Below, in pieces: positions 1 to 5,388 of a stretch of DNA of 8,958 nt. The notes beneath the pieces were generated by a model. That model was given only the letters and a program-made list of their open reading frames with translations. It was not told where the DNA came from and did not search any database. Location of the stretch: NCBI GenBank assembly GCA_964625865.1, contig CAZVEV010000263.1:1-8958 (forward strand), read 5' to 3'. This DNA is from CAZVEV01 sp964625865 (lineage in GTDB: Bacteria > Planctomycetota > Phycisphaerae > SM23-33). How positions within the stretch are numbered: position 1 is the first letter of the stretch; each line of letters starts with the position of its first letter. The position numbers and the translations under genes were made by a program.

Positions 1-83
1 CAAGCAAACAATCGGGCAACACCCGGGGCCCGCCCCCACGGCGTCGAAACCGGGGCCTGGCGCGCCCGCCGGCCGCAGGCCGT

Positions 84-206
84 GGACGTGCCTGTACCCG
101 CTTTCGACGCCCGAACGCAGGAAGCGAAGCGGACGTGCCTGTACCCTTTTTCGTAGCTCCGTGAGTGAACGCCCGCTCATGACCGCCTGTACCCGCTTTC
201 GACGTC
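84..206. repeat. Degenerate tandem repeat, unit about 47-50 bp, three copies
   Basis: Three copies share the core CCTGTACCC at 91-99, 138-146 and 186-194, so the cores lie 47 and 48 bp apart. Copies 1 and 2 both begin GGACGTGCCTGTACCC (84 and 131). Copies 1 and 3 share CCTGTACCCGCTTTCGACG. An inverted partial copy (GGCGTCGAAACCGG) lies upstream near 40-53 and could pair with the GCTTTCGACGCC of copy 1. No reading frame is supported here. It resembles a REP-type intergenic repeat; whether it is dispersed in the genome cannot be seen from one window. Confidence 0.55.
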
Positions 207-260
207 GTGGGATGACTGAACCGGACGAAGATCTTCTTTGAACAAAACTTTATTTTGCCC

Positions 261-290
261 TTGACCTGGTCGGGATCGGGGGGGTATAAT
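261..290 (+). promoter_or_regulatory. Strong sigma70-type promoter
   Basis: TTGACC (261-266) and a perfect TATAAT (285-290) are separated by 18 bp, and an AT-rich stretch (about 235-256) precedes the -35 like an UP element. Transcription would start near 296-300. No convincing coding sequence follows: the only frame there begins with TTG at 296 with no ribosome binding site and reads through repeat-like DNA. The promoter may therefore serve a non-coding RNA or a long leader whose gene lies beyond the gap. The spacer contains a run of G, so activity is inferred, not shown. Confidence 0.6.
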
Positions 291-296
291 ATCTAT

Positions 297-420
297 TGTC
301 GGCTCAGGGATCGGCCTTGGGCCTCAACGAATCCGCGAGACGAGCCAACGCGGAGGGTCACGTGGTGAAGATCACTGGCACAGAGGATTACGCGAGCGCC
401 GAACGCTCGGTGTCTGTCCA
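297..420 (+). ncRNA. Candidate structured transcript downstream of the promoter
   Basis: Immediately after the 261-290 promoter there are three short stem-loops. GGCC/GGCC is at 313-316/320-323. TCCGCG/CGCGGA is at 332-337/349-354 with an 11-nt loop. CGAGCG/CGCTCG is at 393-398/404-409 with loop CCGAA. I do not recognise a known RNA family: it is not tmRNA, RNase P, SRP or an obvious riboswitch. No T-tract terminator is visible, so the 3' end is arbitrary. This is inference from promoter plus hairpins only; in GC-rich DNA such stems also arise by chance. Confidence 0.2.
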
Positions 421-440
421 GACCTCTCACCCTGGGTTTA

Positions 441-460
441 CCCTGAGCGGTGTCGAAGGG
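441..460. repeat. REP-like motif CCCTGAGC-n-TCGAAGGG
   Basis: The sequence CCCTGAGCGGTGTCGAAGGG has imperfect dyad ends (CCCT/AGGG). From memory, it matches a short motif type that recurs as a dispersed intergenic repeat in many environmental bacterial genomes and gives rise to spurious peptides like TLSGVEGP. Copy number in this genome cannot be judged from a single copy. Confidence 0.35.
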
Positions 461-840
461 CCTGCCCTGCATAGCTCGCAGAGCGTCGCAGGGGCCACCG
501 ACGCACCGTCACGCGGAATCGAAGGTCCTATCAGTTTGCGCATACCGCTGCGTTCCGGCGAATGTACAGGTGTGGCGTTTGCAGGGCCATTCCAAGCCGA
601 GCATGAAGGCCACGCGGCGCGGGTTTTTCCGGTTTTCGGGGCATGTCGTAAAAAAGGCGTATTTTTTCGCCAATGCGACCTTAAAGTATGGTATCATTAG
701 CCTCGCAATCGGGCAGAGGTCATCTGCAATTCGAAGGCTTCGCCCGGCAGTCAGCGACGGTAGCCTACTGGAGCAGAGATGACGGCCGTGCATTGCACAA
801 TGCTGAATGTCCGCAACACCCCCCGCAGTAGACTTACGCG
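461..840. other. Non-coding stretch with no supported gene
   Basis: I find no reading frame with a ribosome binding site or recognisable protein here. An AT-rich patch (645-670, with runs of A and T) and a small inverted repeat GCATTG-CA-CAATGC at 790-803 are the only visible structures. Neither can be assigned a function. Confidence 0.4.
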
Positions 841-841
841 C

Positions 842-938
842 GGGGGGGGGGGGGGGCCCCCCGCCGCCCGGGGGGCCCCCCCCCCCCCCCCAGGGCCCCC
901 CAACCCGGGCAAGCCCCCCCCCCGCGAANNNNNNNNNN
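842..938. other. Homopolymer G/C tracts and assembly gap (10 Ns)
   Basis: A run of 15 G (842-856) and a run of 16 C (876-891), with further C-rich stretches to 923, lead directly into ten Ns at 929-938. The pattern is typical of low-quality sequence at contig ends joined by a scaffolding gap. Any reading frame crossing 842-938 is unreliable, and the distance across the gap is unknown. Confidence 0.85.
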
Positions 939-957
939 GGGGTACGCCGCATCTGTC

Positions 958-1007
958 TTGGCGCCCTTACGCCGTCCTTGGCGCCCTCTCACGGATTCTG
1001 GCGCCCC
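958..1007. repeat. Three GGCGCC sites at exact 20-bp spacing
   Basis: TTGGCGCCCT (958), TTGGCGCCCT (978) and CTGGCGCCCC (998) place palindromic GGCGCC cores at 960, 980 and 1000. The intervening 10 bp are not conserved, so this is a spaced-site pattern, not a simple tandem duplication. Twenty bp is close to two helical turns, as expected for direct-repeat operator sites on one face of DNA. A fourth GGCGCC at 1062-1067 is off this register. The region lies right after the gap, so sequence quality should be kept in mind. Confidence 0.4.
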
Positions 1008-1056
1008 GGCCGGTAGTCCGCGCCGACCAGGGCTCAGAAACCTCCAAGACGCCCCG

Positions 1057-1213
1057 CCCTCGGCGCCACACGGCGGAGCCGCGGCGTCTCGCCGCGGTGC
1101 TTTTCTCTCTCAGACGACTCGTGCGTTCCATTCTGCGCGCGGGAGCTTCGCTTCGTTCGCGCGGAAACAGCACCGCGGCCTTGCGCCGCGGCTCCGCCCT
1201 GTGGCGCGAAGGG
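1057..1213. repeat. BIME-like element: two REP hairpins in inverted orientation
   Basis: The left arm (1057-1101) matches the reverse complement of the right arm (1169-1213) at 38 of 45 ungapped positions. Each arm also folds on itself. CCGCGGCG/CGCCGCGG (1079-1086/1090-1097) is a perfect 8-bp stem with loop TCT. CCGCGGC/GCCGCGG (1173-1179/1185-1191) is a 7-bp stem. The centre holds a CGCGCG/CGCGCG stem (1136-1141/1158-1163). This is the architecture of bacterial interspersed mosaic elements, which RAYT transposases are known to be associated with; a truncated RAYT lies at 8299-8859. Frames read through this element are artefacts. Confidence 0.6.
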
Positions 1214-1241
1214 CAGGGCAACTCGTACGACAGACACCCCT

Positions 1242-1263
1242 CCCGCGCCGGGGTCGGCGCGGG
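1242..1263. repeat. GC-rich hairpin next to the BIME-like element
   Basis: CCCGCGCC (1242-1249) pairs perfectly with GGCGCGGG (1256-1263) across a 6-nt loop. No T-tract follows, so an intrinsic terminator is unlikely. Its closeness to the 1057-1213 element suggests a further REP-like unit. The rest of the stretch to 1439 shows an isolated AAAAGGAG (1290-1297) without a convincing gene after it, and no clear promoter for the gene at 1440. Confidence 0.4.
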
Positions 1264-1427
1264 CGACAACTCCCCGTTTCCCCCTTACAGAAAAGGAGAC
1301 AATCACGATCCACCTTAATGGAGAATACAGTACCCGTGACGCACGTCTTGTTCTTTCTTAGAGCAAGATGGAGTTGCAAGGATGGGTTCCAGGCAACTCA
1401 AACAAGCCGTTTTTTGAAACTTCTTAC

Positions 1428-1432
1428 AGGAG
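1428..1432 (+). promoter_or_regulatory. Ribosome binding site fixing the start at 1440
   Basis: AGGAG lies 7 nt before ATG 1440. The in-frame upstream ATG at 1368 lacks such a site and would put 24 hydrophilic residues before the signal peptide, so 1440 is preferred. Confidence 0.75.
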
Positions 1433-1439
1433 CAAGATT

Positions 1440-2279
1440 ATGTCTAAAACAACCAGAACTTTTTTGACCCTCGCCGTCGTGGCGATGGCATGCTTCGCCC
1501 TGACCACCTCGGCCAACGCGGCGCTCATTGCCAACTGGACCTTCGATGCCGACCTCACCGATGCGGTCGGCTCGAAAGACGCCACTGGCTTTAACGGTGC
1601 CAACTTCCAGACCACCACCAGCAAGATCGGCGCTGGATCGGCGCTCTTCGACGGCGCCAACGATTACATGACGGCCGGCACGACCTCCGACTTCGTCATC
1701 GGGACGGGCACGATGAGCGTGAGCTTCTGGTTCAAAATAACAACTGCAGCGGCTTCCGACCGATTTCTCGGCACCGGGGCGGGCCTCAACAATCAGGAAG
1801 GATGGGTCATCTTCCAAGACACCACCACCCCTGACCGGATCGGACCCGGGATGAGCGACGGCGGCGGACGGCGCATTCAGAAAGGCAATGCCAACGGGAC
1901 GGTCGACGCGGGCGACGGGGGATGGCACCTTGCGGTCGCCGTGTTCGACCATAACGGCGGCAACGGCACGGTCACCACTTACGTCGATTCGGTCAAGGAA
2001 ACAACCTTGGGTTTGGATGACTTGGGCACGTGGAACGGCAGTTCCATCGATAACACCTTCGCGCTCACTTTCGGCAGGCTCCCGAATAATACCGTAAATT
2101 ACTTGGACGGCTACCTGGACGACGTGGCGATCTGGGATGCGGCGCTGTCGCAGGGCGAGATCGACGGCCTCTGGAACGGCGGCACAGGCGCCGCCGCCAT
2201 CCCCGAACCGGCGACGATGAGCCTGCTGGCGATAGGCGGATTGGGCGTGCTGTTGAAATGCCGTCGCGGCCGCGCATAA
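1440..2279 (+). CDS. Secreted LamG-domain protein with PEP-CTERM sorting signal
   Basis: This is a 279-residue exported protein. Residues 1-27 form a signal peptide (basic MSKTTR, hydrophobic stretch, cleavage after ANA). Residues about 28-243 read as one LamG / concanavalin-like jelly roll (Laminin_G_3 type), with the usual strand signatures SVSFWFK, DGGWHLAVAVFD and LDGYLDDVAIWDAALS. The last 28 residues are a PEP-CTERM tail: IPEP at 254-257, a short hydrophobic segment, then an arginine-rich end. In known systems an exosortase recognises this tail and processes or anchors the protein at the cell surface; no exosortase is in the window. LamG domains of this kind usually bind carbohydrate or protein, and the ligand here is unknown. 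AGGAG at 1428 sets the start. A terminator-like hairpin follows at 2371, so it is probably its own transcription unit. Confidence 0.9.
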   Translation: MSKTTRTFLTLAVVAMACFALTTSANAALIANWTFDADLTDAVGSKDATGFNGANFQTTTSKIGAGSALFDGANDYMTAGTTSDFVIGTGTMSVSFWFKITTAAASDRFLGTGAGLNNQEGWVIFQDTTTPDRIGPGMSDGGGRRIQKGNANGTVDAGDGGWHLAVAVFDHNGGNGTVTTYVDSVKETTLGLDDLGTWNGSSIDNTFALTFGRLPNNTVNYLDGYLDDVAIWDAALSQGEIDGLWNGGTGAAAIPEPATMSLLAIGGLGVLLKCRRGRA

Positions 2280-2292
2280 GCGAGATCGGCCA

Positions 2293-2306
2293 GCCTGCCG
2301 GCAGGC
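2293..2306. repeat. Perfect 14-bp palindrome GCCTGCCGGCAGGC
   Basis: The sequence equals its own reverse complement and sits 14 bp after the stop of the preceding gene. It continues as AGG, giving overlapping CCTGCC/GGCAGG units. A related motif, CCCGCCGGCAGGGCGGG, occurs at 7993-8009, also just downstream of a gene. No T-tract follows, so it looks more like a short intergenic repeat than a terminator. From memory, this motif type recurs in many environmental genomes. Confidence 0.45.
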
Positions 2307-2370
2307 AGGTTTCACACAGACACACATAGTTTCCCGCGAGATGAGTCCTGCAAACGTGATTCCTCCTCCG

Positions 2371-2410
2371 CGGCTGCGTGGCGAAACGTTGCCGCGCAGC
2401 CGTCTTCTTG
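2371..2410 (+). terminator. Terminator-like hairpin with T-rich tail
   Basis: CGGCTGCGTGGC (2371-2382) pairs over 12 positions, one of them a G-T wobble, with GCCGCGCAGCCG (2391-2402). The loop is 8 nt (GAAACGTT), and TCTTCTTG follows. The tail is T-rich but interrupted, so termination may be partial. It would end the 1440-2279 transcript, or act on a transcript running into the next gene. Confidence 0.45.
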
Positions 2411-2448
2411 ATGGCGGCCCGTTCCTTGGAACGAGGAACGCTGCGCGG
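2392..2448 (+). promoter_or_regulatory. Alternative antiterminator-like pairing upstream of the sialidase-fold gene
   Basis: CCGCGCAGC (2392-2400) is the descending arm of the terminator-like hairpin. It can instead pair perfectly with GCTGCGCGG (2440-2448), enclosing the hairpin CGTTCC-TT-GGAACG (2420-2433). A second GGAACG (2435-2440) offers yet another partner for CGTTCC. The two folds are mutually exclusive, and the distal arm ends 38 nt before ATG 2487. This is the layout of an attenuator, but no ligand-binding domain or leader peptide is recognised. It could equally be a REP-like repeat with three similar arms. Confidence 0.35.
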
Positions 2449-2486
2449 TCGCACGGCAAGAGAACTCTAACTGAGTGAGCAGTGCC

Positions 2487-5093
2487 ATGAATACGTCTGA
2501 AAGTGAAGGTCGATCGATCACCGGGATCGCGTTGAACGTCGCACTCGTTCTCCTGCTGCCCGCAGCCACGGCGCTCGCGAACGACTGGCGTGACATCACG
2601 ACCGGCTCGATCATCCCCGATGAGAACTACTCCGACCAGCCCTATGTCGCCGTCCTGAACGATGGGAGTTGGCTGACCACGCTGACGACCGGCCCCGGCA
2701 GCGAGGGCAGCAGCACGCAGCACATCGTGTCCAGCACCAGCGCCGATCAGGGCCAGACCTGGACGCCGCTGGTCGACATCGAGCCGTCGACCGGACCGGA
2801 GGCGTCGTGGGTCGTGCCCCTTCACGTGCCGACCCTGGGCGATTCGAACAAGGGCCGCGTGTACGGTTTCTACACCTACAACGGTGACAACTTGAATGTC
2901 GGCCGCAGCGACACGGTCGGCTGGTACGTCTTCAAGTACTCCGACAACGGCGGGCAGACCTGGAGCGCCAACCGCTACCGCGTGCCGGTGCCATACACCG
3001 AGATCGATCTGAACAACGACCTGGCGGGCCAGCCCGGCGCGCCGCACATGAAGGGCTGGGGCGTCAGCAAGCCGGTCGTCAAGGACGGCCAGGTCCACAT
3101 CGGCTTCACCAAGGTCCGCAGCGGCCTGGTCAACGGCGGCGAGGGCTGGGTGTTTACGAGCCCCAATCTCCTGACCGAGTCGGACCCGACGAAGATCACG
3201 TGGACGTTCGCGGCCGACCCGAATGACACCAACCCAAACGTTTACACCACCAACACTCCGCCCCAGACCGAGGCGACCTGGACCGGACTGCGCAACCCAT
3301 CGCACGGCTCGATCCAGGAAGAGCACGTTGTCGCCCCGCTGGCGAAGGCGGGCGAGTTGGTGATGGTCAATCGCACTCTACAGGGCTTTGCGGACATCTC
3401 CTACAGCCGCGACGGTAGTCGGTCGTGGACCGAGCCGAAGGCATTGACCTACGAACCGGACGGTTCGCGCGTGATCAAGAACCCCCGGGCCAACATCAAG
3501 GTCTGGCGGACGGAAGCGGGCAAGTACTTGCTCTGGCACCATTTCAACGGGGTTAAGAGTTTTTACAGTCGAAATCCGGTCTGGTTGTCGGCTGGGGTCG
3601 AGGACGGTGACGGTAAGCTTCACTGGTCGCAGCCGGAGGTCCTGCTCTACCACAACATTGACGGCGACAGGGGCATGAGCTATCCCGACCTGGTCGAAGT
3701 CAATGGACAGTTCTGGGTAACCGAAACGCAGAAGTCGATCGCCCGCGTCCACTCGGTCGACAGCGGCTTCCTCAATACGCTGTTCACGTGGGACACCGTC
3801 CAGCAGGTGACCGGTGCGAACAAGGCGATCGACGTCGAACCGACCGGCGGCACGCAGACCCACGCAATGCCGAACCTGTCGAGCCTGTCGGGCGCGTCGG
3901 CCGGCGGCTTCACCCTCGACTTCTGGGTGAATCTGAACGACTTGTCGGCGGGCCAGACGATCGCCGACAACCGCGATGGCTCGGGCAAGGGCGTCCTGAT
4001 CGAGACGACAGCCGACAGCCGACTGCAGATCGTGCTCAACGACGGCACGAACAGCGCTACCTGGAACACGGACCAGGGCGCGATCCTGGCGGGCACCCCT
4101 CAGCATATTGGCGTGGTCGTCGATGGCCAGGCTGATGTCATCTCGTGGGTGGTCAACGGCGAGCTGCTCGACGGCGGCGGTGAGCGTGACTTTGGTTGGA
4201 CGCGGATATCGAGCACGCTGGGCGATGTGAACGGAGACAGCGACCTGACCATCGGGCAGGGGGTTGACGGCACGATCGAGAAGTTCCGTCTCTACGACAC
4301 GGCCCTGATGACGACGGAACTGGTCGGCAACTTCCGAGCGGAGATGGACGAGTACGGATTCACCGACCTGATTCCGCTGACGGTCCGGTTCGACTACGAC
4401 GGCAGCTACATGCCCGACATCGCCACGCCGCCGGCGGGCCAGTCCACCTGGAACGTGGTGACCACGGGCGGCCTGGCGATCGCGCCGAACAGCCCCGAGA
4501 CGGGCCTGGCCAGCTTCCCCGATAACGCAACCGGCGGACGCCTCCAGATGAACAACGTCATCACGGACCCAGGGCTGATCCAGAACCCGTCGAGAGTCGA
4601 GTGGGAATACCAGTTCACCATGAGCGTCACCTCGCCGGGAAGCCCCAATGCATTGTTCGGCGTCAGGGACGAAGGTGGCGATGGGCGATTCATCATGTTC
4701 GCCCACTCGGCGGACGGCGGCGAGTTGTTCTACACCACGAGCGATGGGAACGGCGTGATCGGCCTGAATCTCTACACGGCAGGCGTCGACGGCCCGTCCC
4801 TCGGAGACGGCGAGTTCCACAACTACCGGGTGGTCAAGTTCAGCGACGAGGGCGTGGTGAAGGTCAGCTTCTACCTCGATGGTTTGCTCTTGGACACGCG
4901 GAACTACACCGACTTTGATTTCGACCTGGGAAGCGACCTGGGCTTTGGCATCTTCCTGTCCACGCCCGGCCTGTCTGACTACGTGATTGACGAAGTCTAC
5001 TTCGGCGCCATCACCCCGGAACCGTCGGCCGCACTCATGTTCATGACGGTCTTCGTGGTACGGTTTGGGCTTGGCAGACGGCGCAGGGTATGA
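2487..5093 (+). CDS. Secreted sialidase-fold (Asp-box) protein with LamG domain and PEP-CTERM tail
   Basis: This is an 868-residue exported protein. Residues 1-31 are a signal peptide (cleavage after ALA). Residues about 35-440 form a six-bladed sialidase-type propeller with three Asp boxes: SADQGQTW (85-92), SDNGGQTW (152-159) and SRDGSRSW (307-314). Residues shared with the paralogue at 5385 include DQPY (50-53), QEEH (277-280), Arg334 in NPRA, Arg362 in RNPVW and Tyr399 in SYPDL. Domain logic then gives a LamG-like domain (about 460-620) and a second jelly-roll-like domain (about 626-840). A PEP-CTERM tail (TPEP at 843-846, hydrophobic stretch, RRRR end) closes the protein. It probably acts on or binds an external glycan as an exo-glycosidase. 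Sialic acid specificity is unproven because no FRIP-type arginine is visible. ATG 2487 is chosen, though the ribosome site is weak; GTG 2475 in frame is an alternative. Confidence 0.85.
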   Translation: MNTSESEGRSITGIALNVALVLLLPAATALANDWRDITTGSIIPDENYSDQPYVAVLNDGSWLTTLTTGPGSEGSSTQHIVSSTSADQGQTWTPLVDIEPSTGPEASWVVPLHVPTLGDSNKGRVYGFYTYNGDNLNVGRSDTVGWYVFKYSDNGGQTWSANRYRVPVPYTEIDLNNDLAGQPGAPHMKGWGVSKPVVKDGQVHIGFTKVRSGLVNGGEGWVFTSPNLLTESDPTKITWTFAADPNDTNPNVYTTNTPPQTEATWTGLRNPSHGSIQEEHVVAPLAKAGELVMVNRTLQGFADISYSRDGSRSWTEPKALTYEPDGSRVIKNPRANIKVWRTEAGKYLLWHHFNGVKSFYSRNPVWLSAGVEDGDGKLHWSQPEVLLYHNIDGDRGMSYPDLVEVNGQFWVTETQKSIARVHSVDSGFLNTLFTWDTVQQVTGANKAIDVEPTGGTQTHAMPNLSSLSGASAGGFTLDFWVNLNDLSAGQTIADNRDGSGKGVLIETTADSRLQIVLNDGTNSATWNTDQGAILAGTPQHIGVVVDGQADVISWVVNGELLDGGGERDFGWTRISSTLGDVNGDSDLTIGQGVDGTIEKFRLYDTALMTTELVGNFRAEMDEYGFTDLIPLTVRFDYDGSYMPDIATPPAGQSTWNVVTTGGLAIAPNSPETGLASFPDNATGGRLQMNNVITDPGLIQNPSRVEWEYQFTMSVTSPGSPNALFGVRDEGGDGRFIMFAHSADGGELFYTTSDGNGVIGLNLYTAGVDGPSLGDGEFHNYRVVKFSDEGVVKVSFYLDGLLLDTRNYTDFDFDLGSDLGFGIFLSTPGLSDYVIDEVYFGAITPEPSAALMFMTVFVVRFGLGRRRRV

Positions 5094-5127
5094 TCGAAGG
5101 ACACAGGTTCAACGAAAGGAATCATCC

Positions 5128-5388
5128 ATTCACTGGTCCCAGCCGGAAATCGTCCTCTACGACACCGATCCGAAGAATTGCCTGTTCGACCCGAAAACAA
5201 GGATGCCCGGACCGGGCCTGGGGATGAGCTATCCTGATTTGATCGAGCAGGACGGCCGCTACTGGATCACTGAGACGCAGAAGACCGTCGCCCGTGTGCA
5301 TTCGGTCGATCCCGAGCTCCTGGAAGGTCTATGGAAGCAGGGCACTGTAATCCAAGAACAAGAAAACGAGCGGAGTCGACGACAATGA
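5128..5388 (+). pseudogene. Relic of a third sialidase-fold paralogue (C-terminal end only)
   Basis: The frame from 5128 encodes about 86 residues that match only the end of the sialidase-fold domain of its neighbours: HWSQPEIVLY, then GMSYPDLIE, TETQK, ARVHSVDP and LLEGLW. Over the 40 residues beginning GMSYPDLIE it matches the 5385 gene at 32. It has a longer loop (5161-5220) than either neighbour, so it is a separate family branch, not a recent copy. No ATG opens it. A ribosome-site-like AAAGGA (5115-5120) stands 7 nt before the ATT codon where homology starts, as if the front of a gene was deleted just after its start. It lacks the Asp boxes and cannot fold as a propeller. Its TGA (5386-5388) overlaps the next ATG (5385) by ATGA. 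It is probably a deletion remnant; misassembly of tandem paralogues is the alternative. Confidence 0.8.

Noticed and set aside
296..700. 134-codon frame starting with TTG right at the expected transcription start
   Set aside because: It has no ribosome binding site and no recognisable domain, and it contains the translated REP-like motif (TLSGVEGP). It is better read as non-coding.
441..1263. CRISPR array among the repeats of the left part
   Set aside because: The repeats are degenerate or inverted, without regular unique spacers, and no cas gene is present.
1318..1467. Small ORF beginning at ATG 1318, 20 bp after AAAAGGAG
   Set aside because: The ribosome-site spacing is too long, and the peptide is featureless and overlaps the signal peptide of the LamG protein out of frame.
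1479..1500. Possible lipoprotein cysteine (Cys18) in the LamG protein signal peptide
   Set aside because: The residues before it (AMA) do not fit a lipobox, and an ordinary cleavage site ANA follows.
1398..3326. 642-codon open frame on the minus strand
   Set aside because: It runs antisense across two well-supported genes and the spacer between them. Long antisense frames are expected from high GC at third codon positions.
4224..4260. Dockerin or EF-hand-like DVNGDSDL in the 2487 protein
   Set aside because: The paralogue has LGDVNGSDKL at the same place within its LamG domain, so it is a LamG loop. The second dockerin repeat is absent.
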